Both the position numbers and the translations under genes were made by a program. From positions 2,709,782 through 2,773,781 of the forward strand of contig NC_085095.1 of assembly GCF_963422355.1 (NCBI RefSeq): 64,000 nt of DNA. The letters run 5' to 3'. This document shows, in pieces, positions 34,544-45,953 of this stretch; positions within the stretch are counted from its first letter, which is position 1, and each line of letters starts with the position of its first letter. This DNA is from Corticium candelabrum. Taxonomy: Eukaryota > Porifera > Homoscleromorpha > Homosclerophorida > Plakinidae. The notes beneath the pieces are model-generated. The model saw only the letters and a program-made list of their open reading frames with translations. It did not search any database and had not been told where the DNA came from.

Positions 34544-35170
34544 TTATGAAAAGAAATCTGTACCGTTACCACTACCATGCGATTCCTCTTCTGAATTGTC
34601 TGGCTCTAAGATGTTGCTGTGCTGTGGGCAGACACTCGAGTTGTCATATGTCGCAGGCATTAGGCACATTCTGCATAGCTCAATTGTAGTACCTCTGCGT
34701 TTAGATGGACGCTGTTTATTAGTAGATATGTTAGTCTCTAGTGAAAACGGAGTCAACGACTTTCGTCTAAAACATCTGGCAAGATGTTCTCTCATTTGTT
34801 GCTGCTCAAATTTCACGGTGGTTAAGTCTTCTCCACGTGCTAGATGCACTGCAAATGCAATAGCAAAAAGACCACTGTCATTGACTCTCACTTGCTGCTG
34901 CACATAGGGCAATTCTACACGCAAGCCTAGGTGGTGAAAATCCTGTTCTTCACTATCGCTGGCTGTCCTCTTCCAACGCAGCTAGCTGGTCAATCACTCC
35001 CAGTTGTTGACTTAGATGTGGATCAATTTCAAATCCTGGAAAATCGCTGTAATATAGAGCAGCTTTTTGCCCTATGTTGCTAGACGTTCCCATTGTTCAT
35101 TCTCCAGTTTGTGGATTTGTATACTTTCCTGTTCCACTGTCCTGAAATCGTCAACCCTTGATGGCAAGTG
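34544..35170 (-). pseudogene. Ulp1-like (C48) protease fragment with lost catalytic residues
   Basis: On the minus strand, 34,924-34,544 encodes LPYVQQQVRVNDSGLFAIAF..., REHLARCFRRKSLTPF and a CRMC...C-containing tail: the C-terminal half of an Ulp1-like domain of the kind often found in transposon-like genes of invertebrates. The family's catalytic Cys in DCG is Ser here (NDSG). Upstream codons (35,170-34,925) keep ENEQWERLAT and LYYSDFPGFEID, where the usual HW is QW, and are broken by a TAG and a frameshift. It is not active as a protease by sequence. It is distinct from the better-kept C48 gene just upstream. Confidence 0.72.
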
Positions 35171-35484
35171 AGGTTGAAGGCCGTCTATGTGGGGAACAGT
35201 GCTTTCAAAAGAACTTGCGCCAAGGAAATGTGTTCATCTGTAAGTTACTCTCTAGTTCTAAGACATTCTTTCATCCGTTTCGTAAAGGCGAAGCTTGGTC
35301 TTTTGGAATGCTATAAAAAGTATAAAATAGCATTGTTAGCTTCACGCGCCATTTTTTGACGCTAAGTACGGTCTATATAACTAGTTTAGTTTTAGTTTAT
35401 TTTTGTCCATGTAGTATTTAGTGTGTGTTATCTGGGCACTATGGTAGATCAATCTTTTAGATTGAATAGTCCCCCTAATAACAC

Positions 35485-35516
35485 TACAAACTACAAACTA
35501 CAAACTACAAACTATA
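35485..35516. repeat. (CTACAAA)n short tandem repeat
   Basis: Four to five copies of CTACAAA lie within the 3' region of the minus-strand C48 gene. Confidence 0.85.
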
Positions 35517-35589
35517 TACAGACAATGACATTAATGTTGTTAAAATATATTTTACATTTAAATTTTTAGTTTTAAAGTTCTATTTTTAC

Positions 35590-37160
35590 CTTCAAAACGT
35601 TGCTTTCAACATCAGAAAGCTTTCTGCGTTTGGGTTGTGGTGTAATTTCTTCATTATCTTCAGCGTTCTTCTAAAAAGGTAATATTAAATCAATATATGC
35701 TATGTTTCTATACACCGTCAATTTATCTAATATTTAACTGATCTCTGAAAATTGTTAACTCAGGTGTTTGCAGTTAAAATAATATTATAGATAATTAGTA
35801 TAATTTATTAATTTATAACATAGCAATAATTGCAAATACCGTATGTGTCTCCATGAAACTGCAAATAAAAACCGATTATAAATCACTTATTACGAAAGGT
35901 CACAGTTGTTTCAACCTGTGCATATCCTCTATAGTCGACCCTTCTACAAGGTTGGCAATTGATTCAGGTTTAAGGGAAGTCTAAAAATTGCGTGCGACAA
36001 CTTCAAATATGTATATACAGCAAAAAAACAGCAAAAATCGTACCACTTTTGATGAAGTATCAGAGTCAGAACAAGGTATCAGAGAAAGAGCTATATCATC
36101 ATGCTACATAACTACATAATTCTGATTTAGCACATCTGTCTAATAGGCGAAACGCACACGTGTGAATACTTCTTCAAACTGGTCGTGTATGGTCTTTGGA
36201 CCGCTTTCTACGGGGTATTCTGGTTCATCTTCTTTGTTATCTTTGTAGTACTCAGTGAACTCAGTCAACCTTAATTACAAACATCCCGAGTAAATAAAAT
36301 TGCAACCAAGGTTATTGCATATATAGATTATTTGAAGTATGTACCTTTCTGTGCAGCCGACCCACAAGATTCTTGCGGCCAACCAGAGACAAATACGGTT
36401 AGGATCGATCTGTTGTACAAACAATTAGGCACTCATTTAATTGTATAATATGTCTAGATAGCGCTTACATTAAGAGTTAATCTTGGGTTGTTTACAGCAG
36501 CCGATAGCATATTCTAATTCATTAAAGAGTAGGAATAAATACTAATTTGCATTACATTATTTTACATAAACAATGTGGTTTCAAACCATGTCCAGATTCC
36601 GCAATTGACTGGGTCTTCTTGTTGTGGAAAATTCTTAATAACGAAAATAATGAATTAAAGTCTTATCTATACTTGTGAAACAGGATAGATAATTGACCAT
36701 GTTGAAGTATACAGCTTTGACCAGTCTGCAAAGTACTTTCTTTGGTTATCTATTTTCTGAAAATAGTCTACAATAAAGAAAATATGATACATCAGCCTAC
36801 ATTTTCAAACTTTAAAATATCCAGAACGGAATGATGGTTTCCTTCGAATGAATCGAATACGAAAAAGCACTGATGAGAAAGGACTATAACCTATAAAACT
36901 GTATTGGCAAATAACCATAATACATTTTTAGAGTAAGTACCACTTCAATCCAATGAAAGTCTTGCGCTAGGTGAACTGGAATTGCAATTATTTCGTATTG
37001 AAACCGATTAGTCTACAAGCAAATGACTCTAACGCTAATATAACATGTCAAGAAATTATTTATAGAATTAAACCTTTCTTGTCCAGCGTTCTGCTCCATT
37101 GAGGTCTTTTGATATCTTTGCAAACAAAAAGCTGGACAAACGCTTAACACGTTGCGGTCT
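35590..37160 (-). CDS. Ulp1/SENP-like C48 cysteine protease gene, split into many small exons
   Basis: No single long frame exists, but GT-AG bounded mini-exons on the minus strand join into one protein: 37,160-37,074; 37,012-36,941; 36,890-36,801; 36,756-36,673; 36,633-36,566; 36,513-36,469; 36,409-36,345; 36,269-36,158; 36,103-36,044; 35,980-35,916; 35,858-35,840; 35,670-35,590. All junction phases agree except exon 5 to 6. The protein shows the C48 order: IIAIPVHLAQDFHWIEV (catalytic His), FFVFDSFEG (Asp), FPQQEDPVNCGIW (Gln oxyanion and catalytic Cys). An acidic, Ser/Asp-rich tail and a basic NLS-like PKRRK follow. Such proteases cut SUMO or related modifiers; the substrate here is unknown. 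The start and stop exons are not identified; the true 5' end may have been lost at 37.2-37.4 kb. It could be a host gene or a transposon-borne protease. Confidence 0.72.
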
Positions 37161-37409
37161 CTACAAAACAAAATATATAATGACATTAATGTAGCCTTAC
37201 CAGTCATGTGAGTGCATCCAATTTTTTCTTGATTGGTCACAATAATTTGTCCTCATTATTTCTACTGTAACCTAAAAGTAAAATTTAGTTGATAGTGCAC
37301 AAATTTGCTGTTTATGAGATCAGATGAAGATTATGCCTTGATGTCTCCATGAGACTTTAATTAAGAGAGAACACAGAGGCCAGCTCACTTTTCATGGCTG
37401 TGCAGTTAG
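37161..37409. other. 5' flank of the C48 gene up to the 7.3-kb element
   Basis: On the minus strand TTACAG at about 37,265 and CTG|GTAAGG at about 37,198 bound a possible further exon, but its phase does not join the next exon without a stop, so it is not included in the gene model. Confidence 0.35.
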
Positions 37410-37760
37410 CCCATGCAGAAAAGAGCATGAAAATAAGCGAAATCTCATGAGATTCTCGCTCATCTCATGAGATCTGGGCATTTTTCATGACCGGAACCTG
37501 ATGAGACGTGTATCTCACGAGATTCAATGGGTGTGTTCATGCGGCTCATACGCCAATTCCTCATCTCATGAGATTTGGGCATTTCTCATGAGCGGAGTCT
37601 CATCAGACGTATATCTCATGAGATGCAATGAAACAATTGTTCATCTCATGAGATTTGTGTATTTCTCACGAGCAGTGGCTCATGAGACGAATTTCTCATG
37701 AGATGTAATGGGTGTGTTCATGCTGCTCGCTATGAGCCGCGCGAGTTCTCATGAGCAGAT
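37410..37760. repeat. Left subterminal array of CTCATGAG palindromes
   Basis: Nine perfect octamers (first at 37,444) plus degenerate ones (CTCACGAG twice, CTCATCAG, CTGATGAG). Longer shared words such as CATCTCATGAGATTTG and ATTTCTCATGAGC show that the array grew by local duplication with a loose period of about 60 bp. Confidence 0.9.
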
Positions 37761-38311
37761 CGATCTAGGCGCATGCATGAAGATTTGTTCTAGCTAAACA
37801 AAGCTACTATTGGTGCATGCCTACTAGCGATGTCGTATTATGACACGCGATCGCAAATCAAATAGAAATTAGTTTGCGTGTGATCATGCACAGCATGTAC
37901 CCTTCGAATTCGATGATATGATCGCTCTAGATAGATCGTACGTACAGTAGACGTAGCCTACCTCGTCACATTCAGTGAGTTGAGTGTTAATTGCACGTGA
38001 GAATGCCTTCACGATGTACAGTCGACCAGTACGACCAGAGTAACTTACAATACAGATGTACGGAGCCTCCAACGACTGCGGATACGTTGCGCCGGAAGTA
38101 GATGGAAGAGCTCTCGTCCACCCAACTGCCCCGTACACTTACGTGCCTGGCATAGGCATACGACGTCTGTTACGTATCTGACCGCACAACTCAAAGATAA
38201 GGGAATGTTTTAGATAACGTCAAACTAACATATATAGGTAAGTAAAATTAAATTTGACCCACCACATGCAATCAGGAGCTTATACACTCCGTCTGACTCA
38301 TCTACACGCAT
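37761..38311 (-). other. Left interior of the candidate transposon, one unrecognised frame
   Basis: The frame at 38,138-37,884 (minus, 84 codons) contains PSTSGATYPQSLEAPYICIV and SGRTGRLYIVKAFSRA, has a balanced composition and meets a GAG|GTAGGC donor at about 37,963, so it might be an exon. No family is recognised. Confidence 0.3.
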
Positions 38312-38490
<179 letters not shown>

Positions 38491-39689
38491 TAGAAAGATT
38501 AAATGTCTGAAATATCTGTCAATAAGTATATCTGTAATGGTACAGCTATGTTTCACACTAACACAACTATTACATACCATTAATACTTACGCATAGCTAT
38601 AGACAATAAGCATATAGCGTCAGCCCACTACATTCCTCCCCATCCGCTTCATGAAAGTAAAGTGAAAATGCAAAACAGATAACATATGCGAGAAACACAA
38701 CACACAGAACTCTAGGTCCAAGGCAACAGCTAAGTCACTACTAGTTTTCAAGGACGAATTATTTCTCTCCCAGATCTTGTCATGTGACACCCCTGTTCAT
38801 GCAGCTGCAGTCTCGAGTTCGTAATTAATGCTCTTCAGCTTCTTCCTCAGTTGCCTGTTTGATCTCATCGGCTTCTTCCACAGAGAGTTCCTTATAATAT
38901 GTTTTGTTCTTCAGGGTCTTCCTCAGTTGGGTATCTAGACTAGGTAGTAATGACTGCTGTTTTCTCTGTAAGCATGTCATCGATTCTCAGCAATGTGTAA
39001 GGATCCTTAGTCTGCATGATCATTTAAGCTGATCTTTCTATCTATATACATAATCAATGTAGAAACATTTGCCTTCATCCCATTTGTCAGTCGAGAGCCA
39101 ACCCTGGACTTTGAGAAGGTCAAATTATATTACTAGTAGTTTCCAGCATCTCATCCACTTCTCTTGTGATCTCTTTACGCTCAAATTTAGGGTCCCGTTC
39201 GGTAAGGGTATGATGAGACAGGCAGCTAGGCTAATGCCAGTGTCCATGCAGTGTGAGTTTCACCCAAATCATAAGGTCCAGAAGAAAACACATCAGAGTA
39301 TAATTATGCACCAACTCAGATATTTGATCCCACTGTTTATTATCATTGCGGCCTGTTAATGAGCATATTTTGTTGACTATAGACAATGAATGGTCAGCGT
39401 GTAAGGCATATAAGTATTCCGCATCAATAGAAGACCTTTCTCAGGTGGAGATTCACTTGACTGTAATTCCTTGACCACTAATGGCACAGCATCAAGGAGG
39501 TATACCTACACATGTGTGTCCTTTTCTAATTCAATCAAGTCTGCAGACTCAGACTCTTCATATAATAGGTCTTAATATCTCTGACATCAATTGTCCAACA
39601 GTTACCACCTCAACTTTCCCACAAGCTCCATAAGAAAGAGAAACAATCCCTTGCCTGAATTCCAGTACAGCATGCACCCTAGACATGCA
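38491..39689. other. Interior of the candidate transposon, no intact gene
   Basis: Scattered short minus-strand frames could continue the decayed retroelement at 39.7-40.8 kb, but none is recognisable. The plus-strand frame at 39,069-39,359 looks spurious. Confidence 0.35.
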
Positions 39690-39886
39690 GAAAGTCATGA
39701 TGATGACCCAACAAAACAGAAAACCCAAATTGCTTCACCACAACAAAAGGATGTGTGATGTGTTTCGGTCCTATTGAAACAGCTAATTGCATGGTACCAG
39801 CTGTTATGACCATTTAATTGCGGATATATCACTCTCTGCGTAGGCGGTAGGACCTTTGAGCAAATTCGGAATTTCCTCAGAGACAA
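39690..39886 (-). pseudogene. Retroelement aspartic-protease remnant
   Basis: Read on the minus strand, HPFVVVKQFGFSVLLGHHHDF resembles the region after the active-site strand in Ty3-type proteases (HpFxVv...vLLGxDFL). The frame is broken on both sides. It follows the gag remnant in the order expected for a Ty3 element. Confidence 0.45.
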
Positions 39887-39949
39887 TTAATAGAGATAGA
39901 AGCACCAATACCCAGCAAGCAATCAATAGATTGTGTGTTACGGCGCGAG

Positions 39950-40838
39950 ATAGGCAGGCCAGCAGTATTCACAAACGCACAAGCTCCCGAGCTTCTTGAG
40001 ATCGGCACGCACATCATCACCACGTTGAGACATAACACCGACATTCAATACCTGTTTAGGGAATTCCCCTAATAGTTCTGCGTCTGCCTGCTGCATGTAC
40101 ATGTACCTTCCTTGCTTGGTGGTTGCTTGAGTTGCTGCTGTTCGCGTAATCTCTTTCGGCACTCAACGTAGTGATGACCCACAATATCGCAGTAGTGATC
40201 GACACTTCCCCTAGACCGCCTAGGTTGAGCTCTAAAGTACGAGACATCTGCGAGCGCGATTAGTATATATTGTTGCTGTTGATCGAGAGGCAGCAGGTGA
40301 GCACTGACCCTGCTGCATCAGAAGACTCAAGGCCTTGTCTTGTCGCTCGCCCACCTTGACCATCTGCTGAAGGAGTTGGGTTGTATCGTCGTCGATCTTG
40401 TTTTGCCACAACATCATGTCGTCTGCGTAGTTGACGTTGTTGCACCCTCTCAAGCGGATTTCACGGCATCAGCAAGCGTTGCGGGTTGGTCACGTTCCAA
40501 CTCGACTTGGCACTCCGCGCGCAAGCCTTCATGAAATAAACTGATGAGAGTTTCCTCCGGCATGCAAGCGTGAGTCGATCACCTAATTTGCAGCTCTCGT
40601 TGCAATATTGAGAAGCAACCTGACAGAATCGCATAGCATCTAACATCTTTCTGACAGATGCCCATGACCTTCTAGACACACAGACCGTTGTGTCCATGAG
40701 AGCGCGATCGCCAAGTGCTAAAACAACATAACGAAGCGTATAAATGACATCTAGTGGTGTCATATACATCGCAATTCCAAACAGCACACAGAAGATGCAC
40801 CACTTTGTAGCGGTGTAGAGCGCTTCCGCGTGACACAA
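39950..40838 (-). pseudogene. Ty3/Gypsy-type gag remnant
   Basis: The codons are spread over frames: RKMLDAMRFCQVASQY, then EETLISLFHEGLRAECQVEL and QPATLADAVKSA (the conserved gag-capsid end), a Gln/Arg-rich linker, and a single CCHC knuckle YCDIVGHHYVECRKR near 40,140-40,190. Several frameshifts are needed to connect these. No reverse transcriptase follows. Confidence 0.72.
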
Positions 40839-41099
40839 CTATCAATACATAGGCGTGGCTAGCCAATCTACTAAAAACTAACCACAACGTCAGCCCACTG
40901 TACATGATACACTGTGTCATACAGTATGACATCTGACCATTGCAAATGTACAGTTTTAATTAACAATTAATTAAGGCCACAGATGCCATGTTTAATTATG
41001 TTAATTAATATTCTAAACTGTTTCAATAATTGCTATTAATAACTACATTTAATTAATACAGTTATTTTGATCCGATGGCTGTGAAGAAACAATAATGTA

Positions 41100-43480
41100 T
41101 CTATGGTTGACTATATTCTAGTTATATTTCTATTGATGAATTGAGTTGGGTAAAATATCTACTAAGTTTGAATTCAATTGAAAGTTGTCTTCCCTCAATG
41201 CAAGTCATTCAAATTTTGAAAACTTTTGATAGATATTGACATATCTGACCACCACTTTGGCAAATATGTAGTTTCACAAGTAAAACTTTACATGCAAACT
41301 TCTTTTTTAATGATTGATATTAATATCTACATAATATAATTATACTGAGTCAACTCTGGCTGTGTACAGCAAGACCTGTATGTAGCTAGTATAATATAAA
41401 TGGTTGAATATTGTAAACACTCATTTTTTACATTCTAGTTATATTTCTACTGATGGTTTGAGCTGGGTAAAGTATCTACTAAGTTTAAATTCAGTTAAAA
41501 GTTGTCTTACTTTAATACTAGTCATTCAAATTTTTGAAATCTATCGACAGGTGTTGACATATCTGACCACCACTTTGGCAAATATTAGTTTCACAAGTAA
41601 AACTTTGTATACAAACTTCTATTTACAATATTAATGTTTTGAAAAAGTTTTAATGATTGATGTTAATATCTACATATTACAATTATTTTGATTCAACTCT
41701 GGCTGTGGAGCAACAATGTACAGTGAGACCTGTCTATAGCTATCGAATATTATAAAATAGTTGAATGTTGTAAATACACAGTCTTTGCATTCTAATTATA
41801 TTTCTATCGATGGTTTGAGTTGGGTAAGATATCTACTAAGTTTGAATTCAATTGAAAGTTGTCTTCCCTCAATACAAGTCATTCGAATTTCTGAAATCTG
41901 TCGACTAATGTTGACATATCTGACTACCACTTTGGCAAATATGTAGTTTCACAAGCAAAACTTTGCATACAAACTTCTATTTACTGTATTAATGTTCTGA
42001 GAAAGTTTTAATGATTGGTATTGATATCTACATAGTACAATTATTTTGATTCAACTCTGGCTGTGTACAGCAAAACCTGAATGTAGCTATAGTATAATCT
42101 AAAATGGTTGAATATTGTAATTACACACTCTTTACATTCTAGTTATATTTCTATCAATGGTTTGAATTGAGTAATTCATCTACTAAGTTTGAATTCAACT
42201 GAAAGTTGTCTTCCCTCAATACAAGTCATTCGAATTTCTGAAATCTGTCGACTAATGTTGACATATCTGACCACCACTTTGGCAAATATGTAGTTTCACA
42301 AGTAAAACTTTGCATACAAACTTCTATTTACTATATTAATGTTTTGAGAAAGTTTTAATGATTGATATTAATAGCTACATATTACAATTATTGTGATTCA
42401 ACTCTGGCTGTGGAGCAACAATATACAGTAAGACCTGTATGTAGCTATAGTATATTATAAAATGGTTGAATATTGTAAATACACATTATTTACATTCTAA
42501 TTATATTTCTATCGATGGTTTGAGTTGGATAAAATATCTACTAAGTTTGAATTCAATTGAAAGTTGTCTTCCCTCAATACAAGTCATTCGAATTTCTGAA
42601 ATCTGTTGACAAGTAATGACATATCTGACCACCACTTTGGCAAATATGTAGTTTCACAAGTAAAAATTTGCATACAAACTTCTATTTACTGTATTAATAT
42701 TTTGAAAAAGTTTTAATGATTGGTATTGATATCTACATAGTACAATTATTTTGATTCAATCTGGCTGTGTACAGCAAAACCTGAATGCATGTCGCTATAG
42801 TATAATATAAAATGGTTGAATATTGTAATTATACATTCTTTACGTTCTAGTTATATTTCTATCAATGGTTTGAATTGGGTAAGACATCTATTAAGTTTGA
42901 ATTCAATTGAAAGTTGTCTTTCCTCAATACAAGTCATTCGAATTTTTTTGAAATCTTTGTTAGGTGTTGACATATCTGACCACCACTTTGCAAATATGTA
43001 GTTTCACAAGTAAAACTTTGCATACAAACTTCTATTTACTGTACTAATATTTTGAAAAAGTTTTAATAATTGATATTAATATTTACATAATATAAATATA
43101 TTGATTCAACTCTGGCAGTGGAGCTACAAACAGCACAACCTGTATGTAGCTATAGCATAATATAAAATGGTTGAATATTGTAAATACACATTCTTTATAC
43201 ATTCTAGTTATATTTCTATTAATGGTTTGAATTGGGTAAGATATCTACTAAGTTTAAATTCAATTGAAAGTTTCTTCCCTCAATACAAGTCATTTGAAGT
43301 TTTGAAATGTTGATAAGTGTAGACATATCTAACCACCACTATGGCAAATATGTAGTTTCAATATCAACATCTGCCTTTAGTACAATTACTTTGATCCAAC
43401 TGACCGTCAAATCAAGAAAGCAGGACAGCAAAATCTTGATGTAGCTATGTTATATAGTTGACTATAGATTGATACACACA
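41100..43480. repeat. Satellite array, about 355-bp period, about seven units
   Basis: The marker TGGTTGAATATTG (or close variants) recurs at about 41,103, 41,401, 41,759, 42,105, 42,462, 42,813, 43,168 and 43,457, giving periods of 298, 358, 346, 357, 351, 355 and 289. Each unit contains CTATTGATGG-type, GTTGTCTTCCCTCAATACAAG and CATATCTGACCACCACTTTGG blocks and ends with CTCTGGCTGTGGAGC. The terminal units are the most diverged. The short frames in it repeat with the array and are not genes. Confidence 0.93.
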
Positions 43481-43666
43481 CTTTCCATTTTAGTTATATT
43501 TGTATCAATTAAGTTCACATGCAGCGTGGTCTCTATGATTACAGATCTACTTCGATATCATTGAGAGTTTCAACAATTACATGTCTCCCCTCACAATTAA
43601 GTATTGATGCGCACTTGCAAAGTAATCTATTTACAGAAAGTAGCTCAAGATATTCTAGCCTTTGCG

Positions 43667-44050
43667 CTAACTACAGGTCTCAATCGGCCAGTTTGTGATC
43701 ACATCGTCTTGCATAGCTGCTTCAACAAGAGCACAAGGACCAACATTTCTTAGTGGATGAACAACTGATGCTGTTAGATCATGTTCAAACTTCTCATCCT
43801 TCCAGCTAGGTTCCAACAGACAGAAATATGTACAATATTTCAGCATTTGCATCATCGTCTCTTGTAAACTTGTATAATTGTTTCTCCTAAATAGTGTGTC
43901 ATCCTTCAATGAAGAATATTGACCATTTCCTATACAACCAATCTTGTGAATGTGAGAACATCTATCTCAACAGAGATGCTGGCATCAAACAGACCCTTCA
44001 AGTCATCTGGAACTCTATGTGACATCTCCCAGTCTCAATGATGTTTGCTT
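43667..44050 (-). pseudogene. Unrecognised coding remnant
   Basis: Two minus-strand stretches in different frames look protein-like: SHRVPDDLKGLFDASISVEI upstream, then a frame ending at 43,667 with ETMMQMLKYCTYFCLLEPSW and ASVVHPLRNVGPCALVEAAM. A 1-nt shift separates them. I do not recognise the family. It lies between the satellite and the right palindrome array. Confidence 0.35.
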
Positions 44051-44147
44051 TCTAAAAAGACACAGGTGAAAGAGCAAATGTATCTTCTGAGAGGATTCAA
44101 CATGTTACCACTGCAAATTAACGTTCCTTAATTAACTAAAGCATAAA

Positions 44148-44190
44148 CGCGCGCGCGCGTGTGTGTGCGTGTGCGTGTGTGCGCGCGTGC
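44148..44190. repeat. Alternating (GC)/(GT) tract
   Basis: A purine-pyrimidine alternating stretch of about 43 bp, of the type that can adopt left-handed DNA. Confidence 0.9.
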
Positions 44191-44479
44191 TACTTTCTCC
44201 GTTGTGTTAGCGCTGGTTCAATTATTCTATCCGGGAGATCCGCTTCCATGAGCACGAGCTTTGGTGAGCTGTAAACAAAGTGTTTAGCAACAAGCACAAG
44301 CATAGCTAGATCAAAGAGAAACTTTACTAGCTAGAGTATCACTATAGTTGTTGACTAATTAGAACTGTTAAAAGTAAATTACCGAGGAAACAGCGACGAA
44401 TTCACTCCATACGCGCATCTGCACAGCCACACCGACTATTTCCCTTGGCACGCATGCGTAAATAACCTACATTGTCTGG

Positions 44480-44738
44480 ACAGCGAGCGGTCGTCTCACG
44501 AGCATGATCTCATGAGGCTCATGAGAAAAGATCAAGAGCTTCATGACGCAAGATCAGGAGGCTCATGAGAAAAGTCAGGGTCGAGGCTCATGAGAAAAGG
44601 TCGGATCTCATGATCTTGTACGCATGAATTTCGGCTCATGAGCCATAATTCTCATGAGGATTGTCCCAATTTCCTCATGAGAAAGGGGCGTATCTCATGA
44701 GGAAATTGGGACAAAGCTCATGATATTTTCTGCATGGG
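44480..44738. repeat. Right subterminal array of CTCATGAG palindromes
   Basis: Eight perfect octamers, four followed directly by AAAAG or AAAG (CTCATGAGAAAAG), so the spacer sequence differs from the left array even though the octamer is the same. Near the end TTTCCTCATGAG and CTCATGAGGAAA face each other. Confidence 0.9.
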
Positions 44739-45122
44739 AGGTCTTGGAGCAGTGATGACGAAGATGAAGATGTAGTTTCTGCTGCAACAGTTGCCTACCT
44801 ACACTGGAAGTGCTGCCTTAACACAAGGACTTCGCCTGACGCTACCATCGACCTGTTCCTGACTTCAAGTGATCATGAGATTCTAGGTCAGGATTGGAGA
44901 CCATCAGGAGTTTCTAGCATCCCAATTGAGCAGTCGCCGTCTCCAGAATCTAGCGAAGACGTTACTCTAGTAGTCCTGCGGCGGCGTCAGATGGTCTGGA
45001 CCAGAGACTGAACCGAACTGCTGCAACGATAGCCACTTTGTCAACGGTTGCTGCCATTACGTTGAATCTGCGCATGCTCGTGCATAGTACCATTCTGAAA
45101 GCAGAATTAGCATTCGATTTAG
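44739..45122. other. Spacer right of the candidate transposon
   Basis: Short uncertain plus-strand codons near 44,750-45,010 have no recognisable identity. Confidence 0.35.
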
Positions 45123-45504
45123 CAGGCGCGTACCGTGGCATGGGCTAAATGGGCTATAGCCCCCCCAGTTTTTGTGGGCGTTTCCCATTTTGTCAGGTGA
45201 AAACTAGCGTTACGTAGCTTTTTGTAAACGTGCGCGTCTGTTTACAGTCTGGATGTTCGAGGCCGAGCATGCGTGTCTCACACTAGGCTGCAGACATCGG
45301 TTTCCGTGATCAACACTACTTCACTGACACCATTTTCAGTAAATAGGTGCTTGTTTAGTCTGCTCCATACTGTATATATGTATACGAGTAAACGTAATAC
45401 TTTGTGGTCTGCATTGTTGCTACTAATACAATTTTTGTCAAAGGGGCGTGTCAGTGTTCGGGTATTTCAGCCCCCCCAATTCCAATGGCCACGGTACGCC
45501 CCTG
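45123..45504. mobile_element. hAT-type MITE, 382 bp, with target duplication
   Basis: The ends CAGGCGCGTACCGTGGC and GCCACGGTACGCCCCTG are inverted copies. Poly-C runs (AGCCCCCCCAGTT and CAGCCCCCCCAATT) sit just inside both ends. The flanks share GATTTAG, or the 8 bp GATTTAGC if the first C is counted in the target, as expected for hAT insertion. No transposase frame. Confidence 0.87.
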
Positions 45505-45953
45505 GATTTAGCCTCTAGTTCTGTCAGTTCTAGTAGTTATAAGACACACCCAGTTCCAGTTCAAGAACCGTAAATCGAATGGGCCCATTGAGTGGCGAGA
45601 TAAACAACACATTGTAAAACGTATTGCAATGGATCTTTCTACTCATTTAATTAGATCACAAACATGAATGCATCGTGGGCCTGTGCCGCCAATGAAGTCA
45701 ATCTAATGCTAAAAGCGATGCAGGAGTAATTCCAAAAACGGCAGCCATGCCAACACAATACACTAAAAAGAGTGACATCTTGCTTCCCTGATACTACAAT
45801 AGTTAGAGCTGTGAATTGGTCAATCTTAGAAAGCCTCGGAGTGCAAGACATAATATAAAAACATGATTTGCTAGATGAAAAATTCAACCAATTAAAATTA
45901 ATTGTCACTATTCCAGCTTAAAAGATTAACCATCATCTTTAGAACAACTGTGG
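45505..45953. other. 3' flank of gene copy 3
   Basis: It contains sequence shared with the 3' flank of gene copy 2 (for example GAAAGCCTCGGAGTG-like near 45,830 against 8,140). No separate gene. Confidence 0.45.

Noticed and set aside
37410-37760. CRISPR-like array (regularly repeated palindromes)
   Set aside because: The repeat is only 8 bp, spacing is irregular, the spacers share sequence and the genome is animal. A transposon subterminal array explains it better.
40672-40932. Minus-strand frame over the gag remnant's 5' part
   Set aside because: The recognisable gag residues lie in other frames. This one is a shadow.
41404-43001. Recurring 61-76-codon frames in the satellite
   Set aside because: The frame recurs with the 355-bp period and is disrupted in several units. 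It is a by-product of the satellite sequence.
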